From positions 1 to 64,000 of the forward strand of contig JAEUHM010000026.1 in the NCBI GenBank assembly GCA_016795485.1: a stretch of 64,000 nucleotides of DNA. Reading direction: 5' to 3'. The notes beneath the pieces were generated by a model. It made no database searches, was not told where the DNA came from, and worked only from the letters and a program-made list of their open reading frames with translations. The stretch comes from Verrucomicrobiaceae bacterium. GTDB taxonomy: Bacteria > Verrucomicrobiota > Verrucomicrobiia > Verrucomicrobiales > Verrucomicrobiaceae. The position numbers and the translations under genes are program-made. Shown one piece after another: positions 15,601 through 27,600 of the stretch; the first letter of the stretch is position 1; every line of letters starts with the position of its first letter.

Positions 15601-18600
15601 GGTGAAGTGGAAGATTATACTTACACCATCAATCCGATTGCCGCTTGTTACCACCTTCAGATGGGCGACACGGATTTTGACCCAGCACATACGTTTAGCG
15701 CAGTCACTGAGTATCAACCAGACCAGTTTGGCGACGGTGTATACGGAACGGATGGCAACTACCTGCAGAATCTCGATTTCACGTATATGCCTGCCAACAA
15801 TACACTGATCTTTGATGGGACCTTCACCGAAGCCGCATCGAAGAAGGCAGATGGTATGTGGATCGTGCTTGCTCCGGGTGGCACACCGCAAACCAACGAT
15901 GCTGCGATTGCTTACGTCGACTTCTATGACCGCAACAATCCGAAACTGACCGTCTACAAGTATGACGAGTCGAGCTTTGACTACAGTTGGAACACCCCAG
16001 GGCAGATCATGGTCAGTAATGCCCCAGGAAGTGTTACCGCATCGGATGTGAAGTTCATTCGGGCATCACAATCAGGTGCCCAGGTTCGTGTCTGGTTCAC
16101 CTTGGACTGTGCTCGCATCAACAATGCGGCCAACTGGGCTTCCTACGGTGTTGGATCTAGCTGGAGAGGCATATCCATGCACAATGTGGCCTCGCTTTGG
16201 CTGCATGTGTTGGATCTGACTGCAGCACCTACCTACGATCTCAATGGTAAGCTGTCGAGTTGGGGCACCTCTGCATTCCCTTTGGGACAAACCTGGTATG
16301 ACACAGGAGTCACTAACGTATTGAAAACAGAAATATGCCCGGTGACCTCGGACTTTGGTGACTACTCGCCTTTTGAGTTCGCGAGCAGTACTTTGAGTAG
16401 TGCGTTGAAGATCGGTTCCACCACTGATGCCGAAGGGGCAGCATTTACTACGTTCGCGGCCACTGGAGATGACACGACGGGTGGTGATGATGAGGATGGC
16501 GTCACCTTGCCAACTACCGTTTCACCGGGACAGACGGGACAAACGATGACTGTCAACGTTAGCAACTCGTCCGGAGCCAACGCTTTTCTGAATGTTTGGA
16601 TCGACTGGGACGCCGATGGCATCTTGGGAGAAAGTGGAGAACAGATTGCGACCAATACCGCGATTGCGACCGGTACGGCGAACTCGAATCGAACGGTCAC
16701 CTTCAGTGTGCCCGCAGGGACGAGTGGGGGCGTAAAGGGAGTCCGTGTTCGCCTGTCTTCGGTGTCTAGCCCTGGGCCAGACGGAGCCGATGGAGCAGGG
16801 GAGGTGGAGGATCACCTTCTCACTGTGGTAGTGACTGCGGTGGGCAATCTCGTTTGGAAGGACAACGATGATAATGGACGATTCGATGCTGGCGAGGGCG
16901 TCTCAGGCGTAACGCTTACGCTTCAAGCATCGACGACCACGACTCCCACGACTGGCACTGCATTGGCCACCACCACAACAGATGCGGCGGGTCTCTATCA
17001 ATTTGCCGGACTGTTGCCCGGTAGCTACTATGTGTGGATCCCAGGCAGTCAGTTTGCTTCAGGTTCTCCTTTGTTTGGTGCGTATTCCCTTGTTGGTCAT
17101 GGAGTAGATAACGGACGTGACGATGATTGGGATGAGAATGGTATCGATGACCCAGCGCCAGCTACCAATGGCATTCGCTGTGCCATGTTCACCCTGACGG
17201 CCAATGGAGAGCCAACCACGACGGAAACGGGAACGGACTCGGGCTGGGACAACGGCTCGCCAGGCAGGCCTACAGACAACAATGGCGACCTAACCATCGA
17301 CTTTGGATTTGCGACATGTGTGCAGACGAATCTCATTACTAATGGTAGCTTTGAAACGGCCAATCCGAGCAACCTAACGTTCCCAGACACTTTTCCCTCT
17401 GGTGGTACTGCGATTGCGAAGACCAGGACGACCATGTCTAACACTGACATTGCCAACTGGACCTATGATCCGGGCTCTTATATCAACGACGGTGCCCGGG
17501 CCACCGATGGAAATCGCTTCGTCTACCTCAATGGAGTTGGTTGTGTTGGACAACGATTTACAGTCGGGACTAGTGTTTCTGGGCTCACCCAACTTACTGC
17601 GGGGCAGACTTACACGATCACTTTTGATTGGGTGCCATTTGATGCGTCAGCGCCAAACTCGCCTCCTTCGGGAAACAATACTTCTGTATACGCTGATTTC
17701 TATTACACCGATTCAAGTTGGTCTGCTTCCACCTTCATCACTTCATTCCATGACTTCTATGAACCCAAATCGGATACCTTCCTTGTTTCGCCGAGGCCTT
17801 TCTCAACTTGGTCGAACCTCGATTGGCGACGTTGCAGGTTCAAAGTGACATTCCCTGTTCCTCCATCAGGGCAGAACTATCTCACCGTGTTTCTAACGTC
17901 CAATGGGAACGCACCGAAGATATTGATCGATAACGTGCGGATGACCGCATCGTGCGATACGTCGATAGGCACCGTCGGAAACCTGGTTTGGACGGACACC
18001 AATGGTGACGGGATCAAAAGCACGTCTGAGACAGGGGTAGATAAGGTGTTGCTTGAACTTTATCGCCGTCCGGCATCGGGTTCGCCTGTCTTGGTGGGAC
18101 AAACCTATACTAGCCAAGGCGGAAAATACTTCTTCACTGGCCTCGCACCGAGCACCTACTTTGCCAAGGTCCTACCGGAGAACTTTGCGGCTACCACTCC
18201 GTCCTGGTGGCTGGGAGGAGCTATCCCTGGACCGCTTAACAACCGACGGTCATCCACCGGAAACGCAGATCCGAATGTCTCAGCCGCCAACGCTACAGAC
18301 GATGATGCCTCGGAAAAGGGCATAGACAATACTACCCCCGCGAGCAACGGCATCCTGTCTCCCGATTTTGCCATCACGTATGGTGGAGAGCCTGTGTCAT
18401 CAGTTGGGGGTGCCGAGACGGGATTCGACAATGGCTCTGATGATGCCCAGGATTCTAACGGAGACATGACGATCGACTTTGGATTTGTTCCTGTCAGTTC
18501 CACTGCTGACTACGGTGACTACAGGCTTTTCGCAGTCGCAAGCAGCGGTTTCTCAAGTTCATTGAGAATCGGTGCCACCACGGACTCGGAAACATTTCCA

Positions 18601-21600
18601 ACGACCAATGCACTGGCCACCGGAGATGACACTACGGGCTCGGACGATGAAGATGGGCTGACTTTGCCCAACCCGGCACTGATGGGGAGCAACCAGAACG
18701 TCCTGACAGTGAATGTAACGAACTCGAGCGGCTCTACAGCCTATCTCAATGCGTGGGCAGACTGGGATAAAGATGGCGTTCTCGGAGAAACGATCAATGG
18801 AGTCTCGGAACAGATCGTCACCAACTCCGCCATTGCTACGGGGGCATCAAACAGCAATCGCAATTTCACGTTCTCTGCGCCCTCTGGGCTTAGTGCGGGG
18901 CAAATACCGGTCCGGGTCCGTCTGACGTCCGTTTCATCTGCGGGCCCAGATGGTGCCGATGGTAACGGTGAGGTCGAAGACCATTTTATGAACCTCGCTG
19001 AGGGTTGTACCGACTTCGCGCTCGTCGTGGTGAACTACAACAACAATACCATCACCCGCTACAAAGGAGAGGACGGAACCTTGCTGAATGTGTGGTCTCC
19101 ATCTGGACTGAGTGCGCCAAACTATGGCTACCGCACGAGCGATAACGTTTTCCTCGTGGCAAATGGCTCATCTAACACCATTACCAAATACAATCCATAC
19201 ACCGGCGCGTCATTGGGAACCTTGGTGTCTTCTGGATCAGGTTTGAACTTTCCCTATCAAATGGCGGTGGGTAAGGATGGAAGCTACTTCATTGCCAACC
19301 AGAATGCAGGCAACGTTCTGCGATTCAATCCGACTACAGGTGCTATGCTTGGCACCGTTTTGAGCACCAGTTCTCCTGCTGGATTCGTGTTCGACTCAGA
19401 TGGGAACATTTACCTGACGCAGAACATTTCTGGCGGTAAGCTTTTGAAGTATTCGTCCGCCGGGGCCTTGCTGCAAACCATGAAGACATGGCCTTCGGGT
19501 GAGAATCCGCGTGGGCTTGCATGGGGACCCGACGAGAGACTCTACATTGTCGTTGCGGACGGCAACAACTCCACTGGACGGATTGAGGCAATGTCACTGC
19601 CAGGAGCAACTTTTAGCACGTTCGTCAGTATGGACGCCGGTTCTAATCCCTACACGGGTGTAAAGTGGGGGCCAGACGGCAATCTCTACGTGGTGGACTA
19701 CGGAGAGAGTGAAATGCATGTCTACTCGCCAGCTGGGGTTTTGGTGCGGACGATTGATCAGGCTATGAGTGGGCCTCACGCTATCGCCTTCTTTGACTGC
19801 GACCAGAGCACAACGGACTTCGGAGACTACTCGGCATTCCCGGATGCTTCCTCCCTTTGGAGCACGTCGATTCGCCTTGGTAACGAGAGCGACACGGAGA
19901 GTAGTACTCGTGGATCTTTTGCGGCGAATGGCGATGACATTGACGACCTAGATGATGAAGACGGTGTGACTATGCCTACAAGCGTCGTGCCTGGATCAAC
20001 GGTAGCCTTCCCCGTAAAGATGCTAAATACCTCTGGGGCACCAGCCTACTTGTCTGCATGGATTGACCTCAATAACAATGGTCTGCTAACGGACGCGGGT
20101 GAGCAGGTCATTGCCAACGTGTCGATTCCCACAGGCACGAATGGCACAACGACCAACTACAATGTCACGATACCATTGAATACAGTCTCAGGTGACCTGG
20201 GCATGAGGTTTCGCTTCACCTCTGCGAGTAATGCTGCATCGTCGGGAGCGGCGGGCACAGGAGAGGTCGAAGATTATCTGCTCACCGTTGTTCCTCCCAC
20301 TATCGACTTTGGTGACTTTGATGGTTTTGCCAGTGCGAGCAGTACCGTGACCGCCTCTATGCGGATTGGCGCTAGCACGGATGCTGAATACTCGCAGGCT
20401 TCGACGTCTGGTGCAGATGGCGACGACACGTCAGGAGTCGATGACGAAGACGGAGTGACTTTGCCGGCTTTCGTCAATACGGGAGTAACGGGGCAGACGC
20501 TCAATGTCATGGTCACCAACACCTCTGGGTCTATTGCCTATTTAAACGCTTGGATTGACTGGGACTCTGACGGTGTGCTTGGGGAAACGATCAACGGAGT
20601 GGTAGAACAGATCGCTACGAACACAGCCATCGCTACAGGAACGACGAACTCAAATCGAACGATAACTTTCTCGGTTCCGAGTGGAATCGCGGGTGGATTG
20701 AAGGGTGTTCGCGTGCGCTTAACCAGCGTCACAAGCCCCGGCTTTGACGGGCAGGATGGCAACGGCGAGGTCGAAGATCATCGCCTTGAAGTCAGAACAG
20801 TGCTTGATTTCGGTGATTGGAACGGTTCAGGCGCTGCAACAGGAGTGGCGACTAGCGGAGTTAACGCAAGTTTGCGGCTTGGGGCACTCGTTGATGCGGA
20901 GTTGTCCGTAACTCCGGATTCTTTGGCGGTCGCTGATGACGCCAACGGATCTGATGATGAAGATGGGGTAAGTATGCCCGCAGCGATCACCACTGGAGCC
21001 CCGATCACGATCCCGGTGGCTGTGTTCAACAATAACATCGCTGGTCGTCAGTTGCAGGCGTGGATTGACTTCAACAATGATGGGACTTTCACCAACACTG
21101 ACGTCACTTCTGGCGGTGAGCGGATCTATAACGCTGCGGTGGCTGCAAGTGCAGTCCAACAAAGCATCAACGTTGCATTCACTGTTCCTGTAGGTGCGTC
21201 GGTGGGAAGTGCTCGTGGTGCGCGCTTCCGTTTCTCTGATAGCAGCGCAACAACACCAACAAGCACGGGGGCAACTGGTGAAATTGAGGACTATGTGGTG
21301 GAGATTGCTTCACCAGCATCGGTTTCCGGCAAAGTGTTTGTGGATGCAAACCTAAACGGGCTGAGCACGGGAGATTCGGGGCTAGCCGGTGCGACTGTGC
21401 AACTCTATGATGGTTCGGGTATTGCAATTTCCGGTCAAAGTGTGGTCACCACTGGAGCGGGCACTTACTCGTTCACCAACTTGCCCGTGGGGCGTTATCA
21501 AGTCGGATTCACGTTGCCAGCGGGCTATTCCTTGTCTGCTACCGACATTGGTACCGATGACACCATCGACAGTGATGCCACTCATCGCTTGGGCAGGACA

Positions 21601-24600
21601 TTCGCCTTCGACCTCAGTTCTGGGCAGGCGAAGGCGAGTGTTGATGCCGGAGCTGCACCTCTCCCGTCCTTGGGTGACAAGGTCTGGTGGGATGTTGATT
21701 TTGATGGAGTGCAGGATGCCTCTGAGACCACTGGACTCAGTGGTGTGACTGCCCAACTTCATGATAGCTTGGGCACCGCTGTTGTCGGCAAGTCTTCCAT
21801 CAGCAATGCGGCCGGTGTTTGGACTATTCCAGCGATCACGCCAGGGATCTATTCCGTTCAGTTCTCTACGCCATCGGGCTACGTGATCAGCCCCCAAGAC
21901 CAAGGAGGAAACGACGCATTGGATAGTGATCCGAATAGCTCGGGTCGGACTGCGACCATTGACCTCTCATCCCCGGTGAGGTTTTCGGGCACCTCGGTAG
22001 GAGATCCAGTTGTTGGCGTAGGCGGAGACAGCGACATCATTTGGGATGGGGTGAGTGTGGTTTACAATACATCGACGAAGTCGCTTCGTTTGCGTGCGAC
22101 GTTGACCGCAACGAATACGCCTAACGTTCCAGAGGTGCTCACCGCTGTGATTTCTGACGGATTGACTCCGGAAAACTCACCGCTGACTCACGCGATCCTG
22201 TATCTCGACTTCTCAACCGGCGCTCCTCTTGTCACGGTTTATCCATACGCGTTTAATCCTTCTTCAGCAGTGAACCCGAGTTCGTCCGGTATCATTTTGA
22301 ATACAACACAAACGAGTGGGGCACTCTCTGTGACGACAGTTGGCAACACACGCACGTTTGATATGACACTGGATGCGACACCAATCCTAAACTATGCGGG
22401 TGGAGTTGGTTGGAAGGGTTGCTCTTTTGATAGCAAAGTAGGCATCTGGCTTCGTGCATGGGGCAGGGCACCCACCGTTGTTTACTCCAGCAACGCGATT
22501 TCTAACTGGAATCCAAATTGGGGCAGTGATTCCGATGGCCAGTCATTCTGGGACATCGCCAACGTAGACACATTCATGCCTTCGGTTTCATCTCGTGCAG
22601 ATGTAGACTTCGGACTCGGGTTAAACCAGGACTACGGCGACCTTGTGGACACAGCTGCTGGAACAAGTACTGGCAACTATGAAACGACCACCGTGAGCAA
22701 TGGGCCCGCCCATCTATACAACGCGAATCTCAGGCTCGGAACGCTCTGGGATGGAGAGACGGCGGGTGTTTCTAGTGCAGGAGCCGATGCGGATGACCTA
22801 GCAGGTGCCGATGATGAAGATGGCATTAGCGCATTCCCAGTATTTGCGACTGGTACAACCGTAAATATCCCCGTTAGCGTCTTAAATAACACCGGTTCTA
22901 CATCAAGGGTCTTCGGATTCATTGACTGGAACAACGACGGAGACTTTGCTGATGCGAACGAGACGCTTTCGCCTGTGGCGGTGAGCAGTTCAGGCACTCA
23001 ACAGTCCGTCAGCGTCTCTGCGACAGTACCTGGGGGCGCATTTATCGGTAGTGTGGGTGCGAGGTTCCGTGTGAGCTTGGATGCGAGCTTAGGAGCGACT
23101 GGATGGAGCGGCTCTGGTGAGGTGGAAGACTACATGGTACCAGTTGTGCTGGGCAACTTCACGGTTGGCAACTTGGTATGGTATGACGCGAATAACGATG
23201 GTCTCTACACGGTGGATGAGAACGGAATATCTGGTGTGACTGTCCAGATCTGGTCTGCTGGTGCGAACACGACGAGGGAGAATGGTGGGGGCGATGACGT
23301 CCTCTTATCCACCACCACCACGGATGGAGCTGGCGCGTGGAGCCTGACTGTGATTTCTGGTTCCAACTACTACGTCCGGCTCCCCACTCCGCCCACACGC
23401 TACCCCGTGAGCAGTGGCTCGCCCGAGCCCACGGTGGGCACTGCTGACAACGATAACAATGGTGTGCAGAGTGGCCCAGGAGCCCCTGTTGTCACGGGTT
23501 TGTTTAACTTGATTGCCCATAGCACGGCGATTGACTTTGGCTTCCGTGGCGATCCCTATTGCTCAACAACCAATCTGTTCACCAACGGCAGTTTCGAGTC
23601 GGGCACTTGGAGTGGAGCAACGGATTTTGTCAGCGGCGCACCAACAGAGGCATCGACTTCGATTGCAGCCAATTGGGGAGGCTCGGCTACGATATCTGAC
23701 TGGCTAAATGGAGCGATTTATTGGGTCGAGGACTCTCGCTCAACATCAGGGAACCGTTTTGTTTACCTTCGGAATGAAGCGGATTCAGCTGCATCGGTTT
23801 CCATCGGACAGACATTCAACTTGAGCTTTAGTTCAGTGGCGTCCACTCCAGGTACACCCGGAACGTTGCATTTGGGAGGGACGTATCGCGTCGAGTTTGA
23901 TTGGCAGGCGTTAAATCGTCTCACGCCCGGAGGCAGTGGCTCGCAGCAGAGTCGCCCCGCGATCGACATTGCCTATCTGGACGCAACTCAAACGGTAATC
24001 TCCACCATTCACATCCCGGCAGGCACCGCCACCAATCTCCAGGCGTGGTCTGGCATGACGTGGCAGTATGCGAGTGTGCCCTTCACGATGGTCGGCGCTG
24101 ATGCGCCCCCATCGAACACGAGATTTGTGCGCGTGAATGTCTCTGAGGATAGTGCGCCTCTGAACAAGGGTATTGTGGTGGACAACCTGAGGCTGTGCCT
24201 TGTGACTCCGGGCGCTACGAATGACACTAGCGACTACAGTGGCTTCGGGGTGGCGACTAGCATCGCAAACATGAGTCTCCGCATAGGCAGTGGCGTGGAT
24301 GCTGAGGCGGCTGCAACCAGCAATTTGATGGCTGAGGGTGATGATGTGACAAACACGGGTCTCGCAGACGATGAGGATGGCATATCCCAGGGCACACTTC
24401 GAGCTAACCAGAACGGATCCATCTTCGTCACGGTGACGAACGGCACAGCAGCCACGGCTTATCTGAACGCGTGGGCCGACTGGAACGTCAATGGTGTCGT
24501 AGACACTGGTGAGGACGTGTTGATCAACAGTGCTGTCGCAGTGGGTACTTCCAACTCGTCCAGGACCATTAGTGTGACTCCTCCTATTGCTACCGCCACG

Positions 24601-27600
24601 GGTAACATTCCATTCCGTGCTCGCCTAACATCGACAATATCGCCAGGATTCACGGGTGCTGCCGGAACGGGCGAAGTCGAGGATTTCCTCGTCGCCATCA
24701 CATCGCCAAACCGAGATTTTGGTGATTGGAACGGCTCAGGTGCCGCCACCGCTGCCGCGTTCACCATTGTGGATAGCAGTATTCGCATGGGAAGTAGTGT
24801 GGACGCTGAGGTCACGATTACCCCAGACGCTAACGCAACTGCGGATGGTGCCGATGAGGATGGTGTGATCATGCCGGCTTCCATCATGCGCACCACAGCG
24901 GTCACTATTCCTGTGACAGTTTTTAATGCGAACACGGGAGGCCGTTATCTCCACGCATGGATTGACTTCAATAACGATGGAACGTTCACAAACACTGATG
25001 TCACCTCTGGAGGAGAGCGCATTTACAATGCTGCAATGGCTGCTTCAAGTTCGGCACAAACAGTGAACGTCTCGTTTACGGTTCCGGCGGGTGCTAGTGT
25101 TGGTCTTGCGCGCGGTGCACGTTTTCGCTTCACCAGCAACAGCGGCACCTCGCCAACGAATAGCGGTGCGAGTGGTGAGACGGAGGACTATGTTGTCGAA
25201 ATCAAAGCAGCGGTTGATCTGGGAGACTGGAATGGTGTCGGAGCCGCGACTACGACCTCCAGCCATTTGGTCGACACCAACTTGAGACTTGGCAGCTTTG
25301 TAGACGCCGATAACTCCGTCGTACCAAACGCAGCAGCCACCAGTGACGACACTTCAGGAATCGATGACGAGGACGGCGTCACCTTCAGCAGCACTTCAGT
25401 GGCGCGGGGTTCTACGGTGATGGCGGAACTCAATCTCACTAACCTTACCGGAGCGAATGCGTCTTATGCGGCTTGGGCGGATTTTAATGCCGATGGTGAT
25501 TTCGCTGACGCTAATGAGCAAGTCATCGCTCAAACCAGTCTCCCCACGGGTGCATCTGCACTTCTCCGAAATCACCTCATCCAGATTCCAGACAATGCGG
25601 CAGTGGGATCAGTGCCAATCCGATTTAGAATCAACAACAGTGTTCCCGTTAATCCGACAGGGGCACTAGGTATCGGCGAGATTGAAGATCATATGATCAC
25701 GGTCACTGCTGCCGGATTGGACTACAGTGATGCACCGGCAAGCTATGGCGCTGCATCTCACAACATCGTGGCGGGGAGCGGTATTGGTTGCTTCGTGGAT
25801 ACTGAAGCGGCTGTTTTCACCACTGCAGGAGCCGATGGCGATGACTTGGCGGGAGTTGATGACGAAGATGGCGTGTTCTTCGACACACCTTTCGTCACGG
25901 GAGGGGTCGCACATGGAGTGGTTTCAGTTCGAGGCTCCGGGTTCCTCAGTATGTGGATCGACTGGAATCGTGATGGTGACTTCACTGACGATGGAGAACA
26001 GGTCTTGACTGATGTGGTCAAAACCGCAGGTGGGAGCGGTTGGGCACCGCCTGAGGTGTTGAACATCGCTGTGCCTTCAAATGCTTCAATAGGTGCAACT
26101 TACGCACGAGTACGTCTCACGAACACCACTGGAACTGGTCCTACAGGTGCAGCGGCTTCAGGTGAAGTGGAAGACGTCCAGTTCACAATCTTCGCTGGAG
26201 CCACCGTAAGTGGACGGGTCTGGCGTGACAATGGGAATGGCATTCGCCAGGGTGGCGAACATGGGCTCCAACACATGGTTGTGACTCTTTATCGAGTGGA
26301 TGGTAAAGCAGAGGCATTTACCGTGACCGATGCTGCTGGCGATTATTCCTTCTCGGGTTTGGCAGCACGCAGTTACTATGCAGCTATTCAACTGCCATCG
26401 GCCTACGCACTTGGACTTAAAGACCAGGGTGGCGATGATGGCATCGACAGTGATTTCGGCACGACCACCCTCATCACTGACACCTTTGCTTTGGCTGCGG
26501 GCAGCTCTAGGCCCGATGTCGATGCCGCTGTTATTGTGCCACCGAATACGATCAGTTACACGGCGTATCGGACGCTAGGTACAACTGATTGGTCCCAGTC
26601 TTTCTTGATCCCGAGGCTCAATCCAGCAGTCGGTTCATTGACGGCTGTTGAGGTGCTGGGCTTTGCTCATGAGGTCCGAGATCTGCTCTCCGAGAACAGC
26701 GCAAGTGTCGCTGCCTCTGCCACATTCAATGCGCAGAGTGATATCTCATTTTCGCTGCCAGACAGCAGCGTGCTGGAGGTGAGCGCTTCAGCTCCTACGG
26801 TTTATAATCATCCGCTGACCGACAGTTGCCTTGATTACCACGGCTCATCAGGAATCGCAGGTTTTGATGCATTGATGGCCACGGACAAAGCGTCTGTGAA
26901 CTACCTCGCGCTGGCGCATTTTACTGGAACCGGGGACGCTACATTGTCAGCCGATACGGTCACTTCCCTGAGCGTCACTGGCGGAGGCGGAAACCTTACC
27001 TATGCGTCACAGGCTGCCTTGGGTGCAGCGGTCACGGTCACTTACAGCTACACCCCTGCACGGGACTTCGGCGACTGGAGTGGAAGTGGTGCTGCGACTG
27101 GTACTGCCTTTAGTTACATCGATCCGGGGGTAAAGCTTGGCAATTTAGTGGATCCTGAGGCGTCTGTAGTGCCCACGGCAAACGCCTCGACGGATGATGC
27201 GACGGACATTGCAGATGAGGACGGGCTAGTAATGCCGGCATCCATTCGTGCTGCGAGATCTGTGACGATTCCGGTTCTGGTTTACAACGCGAACACTGCT
27301 GGGCGTTATCTCCATGCGTGGATTGACTTCAACAATGATGGAACATTTGCCGACACAGACGTTCTCTCTGGTGGCGAGAGAGTTTACGCTGTTGCAACAG
27401 CGCCAGCGATTGCACAGCAAGTGGTCACTATGACCTTCACGGTTCCCGCAGGTGCGAGTCCAGGCTTAGCACGCGGTGTGCGTTTCCGTTTCAGTGACAG
27501 CGCCGCTACTACGCCTACGAGCACTGGTGCTAACGGAGAGATAGAAGACTACGTTGTTGAGATACTCCCGCCGCTCATCACCATCGGCAATATCGTGTTC